From Aquabacterium sp029268225 (GTDB lineage: Bacteria > Pseudomonadota > Gammaproteobacteria > Burkholderiales > Burkholderiaceae_C): DNA of 64,000 nucleotides. The translations under genes and the position numbers were made by a program. Under the pieces are notes generated by a model that ran no database searches, was not told the origin of the DNA, and saw nothing but the letters and a program-made list of their open reading frames with translations. Shown piece by piece: positions 8,162 through 16,357 of the stretch (position 1 is the first letter of the stretch; the number at the start of each line of letters is the position of its first letter). The stretch lies in the NCBI RefSeq assembly GCF_037482285.1, contig NZ_JBBEYB010000012.1:30099-94098 (forward strand), in the 5' to 3' direction.

Positions 8162-10446
8162 TGCTGCTGTTGTTGCTGTTCCTGAGCGGCACCGCCCTCG
8201 CCTTGCTCGGCAGGCTGCTGCTCGGCACGGGGGGCGCGCTCACGGCGCTCGCCACGGTCACCGCGGTCGCCGCGATCACCACGGGGGCCACGGTCGCCAC
8301 GCGAGCCACGGTCACCGCGGTCGCCACGCTCTTCACGCTCAGGCATGCCTTCCGGACGCTCCAGCAGGGCCTTCATGGACAGCTTGACGCGACCCTTCTC
8401 GTCGGTTTCGAGAACCTTGACCTTGACGATCTGGCCTTCCTTCAGATAGTCGGAGACGTTCTCAACGCGCTCGTGGGCGATCTGGCTGATGTGCAGCAGA
8501 CCGTCCTTGCCGGGCAGCAGGTTGACCAGAGCACCGAAGTCGAACAGCTTGGTGACGGCGCCTTCATAGGTCTTGCCGATTTCCACTTCAGCGGTGATCT
8601 CGTTGATGCGCTGGATCGCGAAGTCAGCCTTGCCAGCGTCGGTCGAAGCGATGGTGATGACACCGTCTTCAGCGATGTTGATCTGGCAGCCGGTTTCCTC
8701 GCACAGGCCACGGATGGTGGCGCCGCCCTTGCCGATCACGTCACGGATCTTCTCGGGGTTGATCTTGAGGGTGTACAGGCGGGGAGCGAACTCCGAGACT
8801 TCGGTGTTGGCGCCGGCCATGGCTTCGGTCATCTTGCCCAGGATGTGCAGACGGGCTTCCTTGGCCTGAGCCAGGGCGACCTGCATGATTTCCTTGGTGA
8901 TGCCCTGGATCTTGATGTCCATCTGCAGGGCGGTGATGCCACCGGTGGTGCCGGCCACCTTGAAGTCCATGTCGCCGAGGTGATCTTCGTCACCCAGGAT
9001 GTCGGTCAGGACGGCGAACTTGTTGCCTTCCTTGATCAGGCCCATGGCGATGCCGGCCACGTGGGCCTTCATCGGGACGCCAGCGTCCATCATGGCCAGG
9101 CAGCCGCCGCAGACCGAAGCCATCGACGAGGAACCGTTGGACTCGGTGATTTCAGAGACCACGCGCAGGGTGTAGGCGAACTCTTCCTTCGGGGGCAGCA
9201 GCGGCACCAGGGCGCGCTTGGCCAGACGGCCGTGGCCGATTTCGCGACGCTTGGGCGAGCCGACACGACCCGTTTCGCCGGTGGCGAACGGAGGCATGTT
9301 GTAGTGGAACAGGAAGGTGTCGCGGAAGTCGCCGGTCAGGGCGTCGATGCGCTGGGCGTCTTGCTCGGTACCGAGGGTGGCGACAACCAAGGCCTGGGTT
9401 TCACCGCGGGTGAACAGGGCCGAGCCGTGGACGCGCGGCAGCACGCCGGTGCGGATCTCGATAGGGCGCACGGTGCGAGTGTCGCGGCCGTCGATGCGGG
9501 GCTCACCGGCCAGGATCTGGCTGCGCACGATCTTGGCTTCGATGTCGAACATCATGCTTTCGACCTTGACGGCGTCGAAGGCGATGCCTTCGGCAGTCAG
9601 GGCGGCCTTCACTTCGGCGTAAGCGGCGCGGCAAGCTTGCGTACGGGCTTGCTTGGAGCGGATCTGGTAGGCAGCGCGCAGCGGGCCTTCGGCCAGCTCG
9701 TTGACCTTGGAGATGAAGGCCTCGTCCTTGGCGGGAGGCTGCCAGTCCCAGGCCGGCTTGCCAGCGTCGCGCACCAGTTCGTGGATGGCGTTGATGGCGA
9801 TGTTGCCTTGCTCGTGACCGAACACCACACCACCCAGCATCACGTCTTCCGACAGTTGGTCGGCTTCGGACTCGACCATCAGCACGGCGGTTTCGGTGCC
9901 GGCGACGATCAGGTCCATCTTGGAGTTGGCGATCTCGGTGATGCTGGGGTTCAGCACGTATTCACCGTTGATGTAGCCCACGCGAGCGGCACCGATAGGA
10001 CCGTTGAACGGGATGCCGGAGATCGACAGCGCGGCGCTGGAGGCGATCATGGCGGCGATGTCGGCCGACACTTCGGGGTTCAGCGAGACCACGTGAATGA
10101 CCAGCTGGACTTCGTTGTAGAAGCCTTCGGGGAACAGCGGGCGGATGGGGCGGTCGATCAGACGCGAGGTCAGGGTTTCAAACTCGGAAGGCTTGGCTTC
10201 GCGCTTGAAGAAGCTGCCAGGGATCTTGCCGGCGGCGTAGGTCTTTTCGAGGTAGTCGACGGTCAGGGGGAAGAAGTCCTGGCCAGGCTTGGCGGTCTTG
10301 GCGCACACGACGGTGGCCAGCACGACGGTGCCTTCGATGTCGACCAGCACGGCGCCGGTGGCTTGACGGGCGATTTCACCCGTCTCCATCGTGACGGTGT
10401 GCTTGCCCCATTGGAAGGTCTTGGTGACTTTGTTGAACATGGTCAT
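8158..10446 (-). CDS. pnp: Polyribonucleotide nucleotidyltransferase (PNPase)
   Basis: 3'-5' phosphorolytic exoribonuclease for RNA turnover. The 762-residue protein has two RNase PH-like domains, then a KH domain (GKGGATIRGLCEETG) and an S1 domain (GKTYEGAVTKLFDFGALVNLLPGKDGLLHISQI). The last 65 residues are unusual: repeats of RGDRG type (encoded around 8225-8340) followed by a Gln/Glu/Ala run ending in six glutamines. A GGAGA ribosome site precedes the ATG. rpsO lies just upstream, and tpiA overlaps its stop codon. Confidence 0.98.
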   Translation of the reverse strand: MTMFNKVTKTFQWGKHTVTMETGEIARQATGAVLVDIEGTVVLATVVCAKTAKPGQDFFPLTVDYLEKTYAAGKIPGSFFKREAKPSEFETLTSRLIDRPIRPLFPEGFYNEVQLVIHVVSLNPEVSADIAAMIASSAALSISGIPFNGPIGAARVGYINGEYVLNPSITEIANSKMDLIVAGTETAVLMVESEADQLSEDVMLGGVVFGHEQGNIAINAIHELVRDAGKPAWDWQPPAKDEAFISKVNELAEGPLRAAYQIRSKQARTQACRAAYAEVKAALTAEGIAFDAVKVESMMFDIEAKIVRSQILAGEPRIDGRDTRTVRPIEIRTGVLPRVHGSALFTRGETQALVVATLGTEQDAQRIDALTGDFRDTFLFHYNMPPFATGETGRVGSPKRREIGHGRLAKRALVPLLPPKEEFAYTLRVVSEITESNGSSSMASVCGGCLAMMDAGVPMKAHVAGIAMGLIKEGNKFAVLTDILGDEDHLGDMDFKVAGTTGGITALQMDIKIQGITKEIMQVALAQAKEARLHILGKMTEAMAGANTEVSEFAPRLYTLKINPEKIRDVIGKGGATIRGLCEETGCQINIAEDGVITIASTDAGKADFAIQRINEITAEVEIGKTYEGAVTKLFDFGALVNLLPGKDGLLHISQIAHERVENVSDYLKEGQIVKVKVLETDEKGRVKLSMKALLERPEGMPEREERGDRGDRGSRGDRGPRGDRGDRGDRGERRERAPRAEQQPAEQGEGGAAQEQQQQQQ

Positions 10447-10591
10447 GGATGAGTTCTCCGGTTGGGTTGAACGGGCAACACATGCCGCCCGTCAGGGGTG
10501 CCGTCACTCAATCGCGATGCCATTCCAGCGAGGTTGAGACCTCAGCCTCGTTGGAATGACACAGCGTTCGCAGGAGTCGAGTGGCTGGCGT

Positions 10592-10635
10592 TAAAAAACA
10601 AAAAGCCTGTGCTGGAGGATCCAGACAGGCTTTTT
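10592..10635 (-). terminator. Intrinsic terminator after rpsO
   Basis: AAAAAGCCTGT at 10600-10610 pairs with ACAGGCTTTTT at 10625-10635, extended inside by CTGGA/TCCAG. On the minus strand the stem is followed by TTTTTGTTTTTT. It lies 16 bases past the rpsO stop and ahead of pnp, so it probably limits readthrough from rpsO into pnp. Confidence 0.85.
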
Positions 10636-10650
10636 GTCGTCATGCGGTGC

Positions 10651-10920
10651 TTACTTGCGCAGGCCCAGCTTCTGGATCAGGGCGACGTAACGGTCGGCAT
10701 CCTTGGACTTGAGGTAGTCCAGCAGCTTGCGACGACGGCTGACCATGCGCAGCAGGCCGCGACGACCGTGGTGGTCCTTCTTGTTGGCCTTGAAGTGGGG
10801 GGTCAGTTCGACGATGCGAGCGGTCAGCAAGGCCACTTGCACTTCGGGAGAGCCGGTGTCGTTGGCGCTACGAGCGTTGTCCTTGACGATGGCGGCGGTG
10901 TTGATGTCTGCGACGGACAT
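10651..10920 (-). CDS. rpsO: 30S ribosomal protein S15
   Basis: Binds 16S rRNA in the 30S platform. The 89-residue protein reads MSVADINTAAIVKDN through the conserved HFKANKKDHHGRRGLLRMVSRRRKLLDYLK to a KLGLRK end. The frame is open well upstream, but the ATG at 10920 with an AAGGAAA site gives the exact S15 length. It is followed by a strong terminator and then pnp, the standard arrangement. Confidence 0.98.
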   Translation of the reverse strand: MSVADINTAAIVKDNARSANDTGSPEVQVALLTARIVELTPHFKANKKDHHGRRGLLRMVSRRRKLLDYLKSKDADRYVALIQKLGLRK

Positions 10921-11064
10921 GGTGTTTCCTTGAAAACATGTGCAGACCTGGGGCGTCGATCGTTGATCAACCGCCTTTGGTTTCTGCGTTGGACTTGCGA
11001 CTCCGGGTGAAACCGACCCAGGTCGTGCGAGATTCGCCACCCTTTTCAAGGCAGCAAGCCTGCG

Positions 11065-11093
11065 AGTATAGCAAGAAGTCAGATGCTGGACAA
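11065..11093 (-). promoter_or_regulatory. Sigma-70 type promoter for rpsO
   Basis: On the minus strand TTGTCC (11093-11088) is separated by 17 bases from TATACT (11070-11065), a 4/6 and 5/6 match to -35 and -10 consensus. It overlaps the 3' end of tsaD and gives an rpsO leader of about 140 nt. Confidence 0.6.
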
Positions 11094-12194
11094 ATCCCAG
11101 CGAGGCTTGACGTCGAAGGTGGGCTCGGTGCTGAGGCGCGCCTGCCCACTCTGGATGCGCATGGCTGCGGCCAGGGCAATCATGGCGCCGTTGTCGGTGC
11201 ACAGGTGCATCTCGGGATAGTGCACGCGGATCTGGCGGCGGGCGCAGGCCTGGTCCAACTGGGCACGCAGCAGGCGGTTGGCCCCGACGCCGCCGGCGAC
11301 GACCACACGCTTGAGGCCGGTGGACTTCAGCGCCAGCAATACCTTCTTGACCAGCACCTCGACGATGGCGGCCTGGGTGGAGGCCGCCAGATTAGCCAGC
11401 ACGGGCTGCGCCTCGGGCGTGGCGAGCAGGTCGGGACGGTCCAGCCAGCCCAGACGCACCAGATGGGTGCGCACGGCGGTTTTCAGGCCCGCGAACGAGA
11501 AATCTAGGTTGCCACTGTGCAGCATCGGGCGAGGCAAGTCGAACGAGCTCGGGTCGCCCGACTCGGCCAGGCGCGAGAGGTGGGGACCACCTGGGTAAGG
11601 CAGGCCCATCAACTTGGCGGACTTGTCAAAGGCCTCGCCAGCGGCGTCGTCCACCGTCTCGCCCAGCATCTCGTAGCGCCCCACCCCATCGACACGCATC
11701 AACTGGGTGTGGCCGCCGGACACGAGCAAAGCGACGAAGGGGAACTCGGGCGGATCCACCGAGAGGAAAGGCGACAGCAGGTGGCCTTCGAGGTGGTGCA
11801 CGCCGAGCAGCGGCTTGTTCAAGGCGGTGCCCAGGGCGCAGGCCATGCCGGCACCGACCAGCAAGGCGCCGGCCAGGCCGGGGCCGCGTGTGTAGGCGAC
11901 CACGTCGATGTCGGCGAGCGTTTGGCCGGACTCGGCGAGCACCTGGCGCGCCAGTGGCACGACGCGGCGGATGTGATCGCGCGAAGCCAGCTCGGGCACC
12001 ACGCCGCCGTAGGCCTGGTGCATGTCGATCTGACTGTGGAGCGCGTGCGCCAGCAGGCGGGGCTCGCCCTCGGATGGCAGTTGCACCAGCGCGAGGCCAG
12101 TCTCATCACAGGAGGACTCGACCCCCAGGATGAGGCAGGGGCGCTTCAAGTCAGCAGGCAAGGGGGCGTTCAAGGTGGCGGACGTGGACGACAT
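11079..12194 (-). CDS. tsaD: tRNA N6-threonylcarbamoyladenosine transferase TsaD
   Basis: Transfers the threonylcarbamoyl group to A37 of tRNAs that read ANN codons. The 371-residue protein starts its ASKHA fold at LILGVESSCDETG. The metal-binding motif HHLEGH (His134, His138) and SGGHTQL are present. A longer frame reaches 12284, but the ATG at 12194 was chosen because the extra 30 residues are not family-like. It is divergent from nasT, with 88 bases between the starts. Confidence 0.96.
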   Translation of the reverse strand: MSSTSATLNAPLPADLKRPCLILGVESSCDETGLALVQLPSEGEPRLLAHALHSQIDMHQAYGGVVPELASRDHIRRVVPLARQVLAESGQTLADIDVVAYTRGPGLAGALLVGAGMACALGTALNKPLLGVHHLEGHLLSPFLSVDPPEFPFVALLVSGGHTQLMRVDGVGRYEMLGETVDDAAGEAFDKSAKLMGLPYPGGPHLSRLAESGDPSSFDLPRPMLHSGNLDFSFAGLKTAVRTHLVRLGWLDRPDLLATPEAQPVLANLAASTQAAIVEVLVKKVLLALKSTGLKRVVVAGGVGANRLLRAQLDQACARRQIRVHYPEMHLCTDNGAMIALAAAMRIQSGQARLSTEPTFDVKPRWDLSSI

Positions 12195-12282
12195 CCCACC
12201 AGTGTAGGGGACCCACCTGTTCTCGCCACGCCCAAGCGTGAAACACCAGCTTCCGGGCGCAGTTGTTGCATGCGATGACGTC

Positions 12283-12915
12283 ATGAATGCGAATCTGGCC
12301 AGCCTGCGTGTGGTGATCGTCCTGCCTTTGTCCTTGTCTGCCGAACCGGATGACGAGGAGCAGGCCGAGGTCGAACGCGCCCGGGTGCTGCGCCTTGCCT
12401 TGCTGGAAGCGGGCTACAACGTGGTGGCCACTTTGCCCGGCGATGCCTTTCTGCCCGAGCGCATCGGGCAGATTCAGCCCGATCTGATCGTGGTGGATGC
12501 CGAGTCGCAAGGGCGCGACATCCTGGAGCACGTGGTGATGGCCACGCGCGATGAGCGTCGCCCGATCGTGATGTTCTCGGGTGACGAGGACACGGCCTAC
12601 CTGCGCAAGGCGGTGGCGGCGGGTGTGTCGGCCTATGTGGCGGCGGGCACACCTGCCGAGCGCATCAAGCCGGTGCTCGATGTGGCGATGGCGCGCTTCG
12701 AGATGGAAGAGGCTCTGCGCCGGGAACTGGCGGATGCACGCTCGGAGTTGGCCGACCGCAAGGTGCTGGACCGCGCCAAGGGTCTGTTGATGAGCCGCCA
12801 GGGACTGACCGAACCGCAGGCGCACGCGCGCCTGCGCAAGGCCGCCATGGACAAGGGCTTGAAGCTGGTGGAGGTGGCGCAGCGCCTGATTGATGCTGCA
12901 GACCTGCTGGGGTGA
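12283..12915 (+). CDS. nasT: ANTAR-domain response regulator, NasT type
   Basis: Predicted RNA-binding antiterminator of nitrate assimilation. The 210-residue protein has an N-terminal receiver-like domain (about 8-125, with Asp72 at the position of a phosphoacceptor) and a C-terminal ANTAR domain (about 155-205, RKVLDRAKGLLMSRQGLTEPQAHARLRK pattern). In known systems NasT is held by the nitrate sensor NasS and, when released, prevents termination in nas leaders. No nasS lies beside it here. The ATG at 12283 was chosen over a GTG at 12238. It lies just upstream of a leader with matching hairpin and terminator features. Confidence 0.85.
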   Translation: MNANLASLRVVIVLPLSLSAEPDDEEQAEVERARVLRLALLEAGYNVVATLPGDAFLPERIGQIQPDLIVVDAESQGRDILEHVVMATRDERRPIVMFSGDEDTAYLRKAVAAGVSAYVAAGTPAERIKPVLDVAMARFEMEEALRRELADARSELADRKVLDRAKGLLMSRQGLTEPQAHARLRKAAMDKGLKLVEVAQRLIDAADLLG

Positions 12916-13009
12916 GTCGCTCTGCCCCAGCTTGGCGTGCGGATGCACCAGCACAAGGCAGGCCGCCGCTTCATCGGCCGCTCAGCGGTGCTGCGGCCCC
13001 GCAAACGAC

Positions 13010-13026
13010 CTGGCACAGGGTTTGCT
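13010..13026 (+). promoter_or_regulatory. Sigma-54 promoter of the nrt operon
   Basis: CTGGCACAGGGTTTGCT matches the -24/-12 consensus (TGGCAC-N5-TTGCW), with GG at 13012-13013 and GC at 13024-13025, exactly ten bases between. Transcription should begin near 13037, just before the first leader hairpin. NtrC-type half-sites may be TGCACCA at 12944 and GGTGCTG at 12987, but these are weak. Confidence 0.75.
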
Positions 13027-13039
13027 TTAACCCTTGCAA

Positions 13040-13165
13040 GCAAAGTCAACGGCGATTTTGCAGTCTTGGTGGCCCGAAGACGGGCTGCCTCGCTTCCGAC
13101 AAAGGTGTCTTCTGACGCGTGTGCCCATCCAAGGATGAGCCTGCGCGACGGATGGCACCTTTTTT
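13040..13165 (+). promoter_or_regulatory. ANTAR-type antitermination leader with intrinsic terminator
   Basis: Hairpin 1 has an 8-bp stem, GCAAAGTC (13040-13047) with GATTTTGC (13054-13061, one G-T pair), and hexaloop AACGGC, which has the A1 and G4 bases known to be conserved in ANTAR targets. Hairpin 2 pairs 13068-13075 with 13082-13089 and has hexaloop GAAGAC (G4 present, A1 absent). A short GAC/GTC stem with loop AAAGGT (13098-13109) also fits A1/G4. A terminator pairs GTGCCCATCC (13121-13130) with GGATGGCAC (13150-13158), followed by six T. nrtA starts 27 bases later. The inference is NasT-dependent readthrough. Confidence 0.65.
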
Positions 13166-13192
13166 GTTTGTCCACAGGGAAAGTCTTGCACC

Positions 13193-14437
13193 ATGAACAC
13201 CCAGGATCTGAAAATGACGCGCCGCACCATCTTGAAGAGCGCAGCCGCTGCCGGCGCAGTGGGCGCTGTGCCCGGACTGCAGTCCGCCGTCTGGGCCGCA
13301 GGCTCGGACAAGCCCGAGCTGACCGAGGTGAAGATCGGCTTCATTCCGCTGACCGATTGCGCCTCGGTGGTGATGGCCTCGGTGCTGGGCTTCGACAAGA
13401 AGTACGGCGTCAAGATCATCCCGACCAAGGAGGCCTCGTGGGCCGGCGTGCGCGACAAGCTCGTCAACGGCGACCTGCACATGGCCCATGTGCTGTACGG
13501 CCTGGTCTATGGCGTGCACCTGGGCATTGGCGGCCCCAAGAAGGACATGGCCGTGTTGATGGGTCTGAACAACAACGGGCAGGCCATCACGCTGTCGAAG
13601 GCGCTGGCCTCGAAGGGTGCGGTCGACGGGCCCTCGCTGGCCAAGCTGATGGCGCGCGAGAAGCGCGAGTACACCTTTGCGGGCACCTTCCCCACCGGCA
13701 CGCACGCGATGTGGATGCACTACTGGCTGGCGGCCGCGGGCATCAATCCGCTGTCGAGCGCCAAGCTGATCACGGTCCCACCGCCGCAGATGGTGGCCAA
13801 CATGCGCGTGGGCAACATGGACGGCTTCTGCGTGGGCGAACCGTGGAACCACCGCGCGATCATGGACGGCATCGGGGTGACAGCCAACACGACACAGGAC
13901 ATCTGGCAGGACCACCCCGAGAAGGTGCTGGGCTGCACGGGCGAGTTCGTCAAGCAGTACCCGAACACCGCCCGCGCCGTGATGATGGCGGTGCTGGAAG
14001 CCGGTCGCTGGATCGACGCCGGCCTGCAGAACAAGCTCAAGATGGCCGAGACGATCGCGGCGAAGTCGTACGTGAACACGGGCGTTGATGCGATCAACCA
14101 GCGCATCCTGGGCCGTTACCAGAACGGCATGGGCAAGACCTGGGACGACCCCAACCACATGAAGTTCTTCAACGACGGCAAGGTGAACTTCCCCTACCTG
14201 TCGGATGGCATGTGGTTCCTGACACAGCACAAGCGCTGGGGCCTGCTGAAGGCACACCCGGACTACCTGGGTGTGGCCAAGCAGATCAACCAGATCGAGT
14301 TGTACAAGCAGGCCGCCAGCGGTCTGGGCATCTCGGTGCCCAAGGACCCGATGCGCACCAGCAAGTTGATCGATGGCGTGGTCTGGACGGGCAAGGACCC
14401 GGCCAAGTACGCCGACAGCTTCGCCATCAAAGCCTGA
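13193..14437 (+). CDS. nrtA: Nitrate/nitrite ABC transporter, periplasmic binding protein
   Basis: NrtA/NasF/CmpA-type solute-binding protein that captures nitrate for the membrane permease. The 414-residue translation begins with a twin-arginine signal (MTRRTILKSAAAAGAVGAVPG), so export by Tat is likely. The mature part shows family blocks such as KIGFIPLTDCASVVMA, VPPPQMVANMRVGNMDGFCVGEPWN and GKTWDDPNHMKFF. Because it is exported it is not the cytoplasmic sensor NasS. An AGGGAAAG ribosome site precedes the ATG. First gene of nrtABD. Confidence 0.9.
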   Translation: MNTQDLKMTRRTILKSAAAAGAVGAVPGLQSAVWAAGSDKPELTEVKIGFIPLTDCASVVMASVLGFDKKYGVKIIPTKEASWAGVRDKLVNGDLHMAHVLYGLVYGVHLGIGGPKKDMAVLMGLNNNGQAITLSKALASKGAVDGPSLAKLMAREKREYTFAGTFPTGTHAMWMHYWLAAAGINPLSSAKLITVPPPQMVANMRVGNMDGFCVGEPWNHRAIMDGIGVTANTTQDIWQDHPEKVLGCTGEFVKQYPNTARAVMMAVLEAGRWIDAGLQNKLKMAETIAAKSYVNTGVDAINQRILGRYQNGMGKTWDDPNHMKFFNDGKVNFPYLSDGMWFLTQHKRWGLLKAHPDYLGVAKQINQIELYKQAASGLGISVPKDPMRTSKLIDGVVWTGKDPAKYADSFAIKA

Positions 14438-14455
14438 GACTGAAAGGAGCCCATC

Positions 14456-15364
14456 ATGGTCAGTGCCGTCTTTCACAGCCCCTCGGAGGTCGATGACGCC
14501 GTGCCGGCGACAGCCGCCTCCCCCGCGCAGATCGCGCCTGCGCCCGTACAGAAGGCGGCGCCGGCCTCTGGGTCATCTCCCGCCAAACCGCCGGTGGACT
14601 GGGTGGGGTGGGCCTTGCGCACGGTCTCCCCGCTGGCAGGCATCGCCCTGCTGATCGGCGTGTGGGCCCTGCTGACGCACAACAGCAGCACCTTCCCCAC
14701 GCCGCTGGCAACCTGGCAGGCTGCCGTCGAGCTGTTCGCCGATCCGTTCTACAGCAACGGGCCGAATGACCAAGGCATCGGCTGGAACATCCTGTTCTCG
14801 CTGCAGCGCGTGGGCATCGGCTTCGGTCTGGCGGCGCTCGTCGGGATCCCCCTGGGCTTTCTGATCGGACGCTCGCAGATTGCCAGCAGCATGCTCAACC
14901 CCATCATCAGCCTGCTGCGTCCGGTCTCACCCCTGGCCTGGTTGCCGATTGGCCTGCTGGTGTTCAAGTCGGCCGACCCCGCGGCCATCTGGACGATCTT
15001 CATCTGCTCGATCTGGCCGATGATCATCAACACCGCCGTGGGTGTGCAACGCGTGCCCGAGGACTACCTGAACGTGGCCAAGGTGCTGAACCTGAGCGAG
15101 TGGAAGATCACCACCAAGATCCTGCTGCCCTCGGTGCTGCCTTACATGCTGACGGGTGTGCGCCTGTCGGTGGGCACGGCCTGGCTGGTGATCGTGGCGG
15201 CCGAGATGCTGACCGGTGGCGTGGGCATTGGCTTCTGGGTGTGGGACGAGTGGAACAACCTCAATGTCCAGCACATCCTGATCGCCATTTTCGTGATCGG
15301 CATCGTCGGCCTGCTGCTGGAGCAGGGGCTGGTGGCCATCGCCAAGCGTTTCAGCTTTGAATGA
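14456..15364 (+). CDS. nrtB: Nitrate ABC transporter permease
   Basis: Inner-membrane permease of the nitrate importer (BPD_transp_1 family). The 302-residue protein has an Ala/Pro-rich N-terminal stretch of about 45 residues, then about six transmembrane segments. The cytoplasmic coupling loop (EAA-like) falls near VQRVPEDYLNVAKVLNLSEW. An AAAGGAG site precedes the ATG. It lies 18 bases after nrtA and 24 before the ATPase gene. Confidence 0.9.
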   Translation: MVSAVFHSPSEVDDAVPATAASPAQIAPAPVQKAAPASGSSPAKPPVDWVGWALRTVSPLAGIALLIGVWALLTHNSSTFPTPLATWQAAVELFADPFYSNGPNDQGIGWNILFSLQRVGIGFGLAALVGIPLGFLIGRSQIASSMLNPIISLLRPVSPLAWLPIGLLVFKSADPAAIWTIFICSIWPMIINTAVGVQRVPEDYLNVAKVLNLSEWKITTKILLPSVLPYMLTGVRLSVGTAWLVIVAAEMLTGGVGIGFWVWDEWNNLNVQHILIAIFVIGIVGLLLEQGLVAIAKRFSFE

Positions 15365-15388
15365 CCTGAACCCTCACAGGAGCACGTG

Positions 15389-16189
15389 ATGACCCAATTC
15401 ATCGACATCCATCGCGCCGAAATGGTGTTCCACACCAAAAAGGGTCGCTTCCATGCCCTCAGTGACATCAACCTGGGCATTGCCAAGGGCGAGTTCATCA
15501 CCCTGATCGGTCACTCGGGTTGCGGCAAGTCCACCTTGCTCAACCTGATCGCTGGCCTGCTGACGCCCACGCAGGGCGGGCTGATCTGCGATGGCCGCGA
15601 GATCGCTGGCCCTGGGCCGGAGCGGGCGGTGGTCTTCCAAAACCACTCGCTGTTGCCCTGGCTGAGCTGCCACGACAACGTCTACCTGGCGGTGGAGCGG
15701 GTGTTCGGCGGCAAAGAAAGCAAGGAGCAACTCAAGCAGCGCGTGGCCGACGCCCTGGCGCTGGTCGGCATGAGCCACGCCACGCACAAGCGACCGCACG
15801 AGATCTCGGGCGGCATGAAGCAGCGCGTGGGCATCGCCCGAGCGCTGGCCATGGAGCCCAAGGTGCTGCTGATGGACGAGCCCTTTGGCGCCCTGGACGC
15901 CCTCACCCGCGCCCACCTGCAAGACGAGCTGCTCAAGATCGTGGCCAAGGCGCACTGCACCGTGGTGATGGTGACGCACGATGTGGACGAGGCAGTGCTG
16001 CTGTCGGACCGCATAGTGATGATGAGCAACGGTCCGGCCGCCACGATTGGCGAGGTGCTGCCCGTGCCCCTGGCGCGCCCGCGCAACCGCGTGGCACTGG
16101 CCGAGGACCCCACTTACATCGCCTGTCGCAAGGCGGTGCTGGACTTTCTGTACACGCGGCACGGCGTGGCCGACCGTCAGGCGGCCTGA
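15389..16189 (+). CDS. nrtD: Nitrate ABC transporter ATP-binding protein
   Basis: Powers nitrate import. The 266-residue ATPase has Walker A GHSGCGKST at 41-49, signature SGGMKQR at 140-146 and Walker B VLLMDEP at 159-165, followed by the D-loop GALD and a switch histidine in VTHDVDEA. It is a single-domain NrtD/NasD-like ATPase and lacks the NrtA-like extension of cyanobacterial NrtC. A GTG at 15386 is in frame, but the ATG at 15389 has better spacing from AGGAG. Last gene of the operon. Confidence 0.9.
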   Translation: MTQFIDIHRAEMVFHTKKGRFHALSDINLGIAKGEFITLIGHSGCGKSTLLNLIAGLLTPTQGGLICDGREIAGPGPERAVVFQNHSLLPWLSCHDNVYLAVERVFGGKESKEQLKQRVADALALVGMSHATHKRPHEISGGMKQRVGIARALAMEPKVLLMDEPFGALDALTRAHLQDELLKIVAKAHCTVVMVTHDVDEAVLLSDRIVMMSNGPAATIGEVLPVPLARPRNRVALAEDPTYIACRKAVLDFLYTRHGVADRQAA

Positions 16190-16216
16190 GCAGAACGTCC
16201 GCTGCAGTCAAGGTGC

Positions 16217-16234
16217 CTGGCACATGGCTTGCAT
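16217..16234 (+). promoter_or_regulatory. Second sigma-54 promoter, downstream of nrtD
   Basis: CTGGCACATGGCTTGCAT matches TGGCAC-N5-TTGCA, with GG at 16219-16220 and GC at 16231-16232, ten bases between. It begins 28 bases past the nrtD stop and points away from the operon. No plus-strand gene follows; only a terminator at 16322-16357. Confidence 0.65.
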
Positions 16235-16242
16235 GATCCCCG

Positions 16243-16357
16243 TCGATCACCTGATTCGCCAGAGCCGGGTGGTCTTCCTCAGCGGGGGTCTGCGGTCCGC
16301 GAAAATACCGCCGACCTCTTTACGCCTTTCGGTCTTCGGATCGGAAGGCGTTTTTTT
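16243..16357 (+). ncRNA. Candidate sigma-54-dependent small RNA
   Basis: A transcript starting about 12 bases after the -12 GC would begin near 16243 and end at the T-tract near 16357, about 115 nt. It contains a 5-bp stem GCGGT (16292-16296)/ACCGC (16307-16311) with an A-rich loop, and the terminator hairpin with a 3' U run, the layout of an Hfq-type regulatory RNA. No plausible coding frame was seen. The 3' end is antisense to the last codons of lgt. This is inferred from promoter and terminator alone. Confidence 0.45.

Noticed and set aside
8225..8340. Short regularly spaced repeats that at first look like a tandem or CRISPR-like array
   Set aside because: They encode the RGDRG repeats of PNPase, have no spacers and stay in frame.
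8161..10452. Plus-strand frame of about 760 codons opposite pnp
   Set aside because: Exact antisense of PNPase; composition bias only.
11079..12284. Longer TsaD with 30 extra N-terminal residues
   Set aside because: The extension is not family-like and would overlap the nasT start region; the ATG at 12194 fits better.
13152..13168. TGGCACCTTTTTTGTTT as a third sigma-54 site
   Set aside because: The -12 element reads TTGT, not TTGC, and the sequence is the 3' arm and T-tract of the leader terminator.
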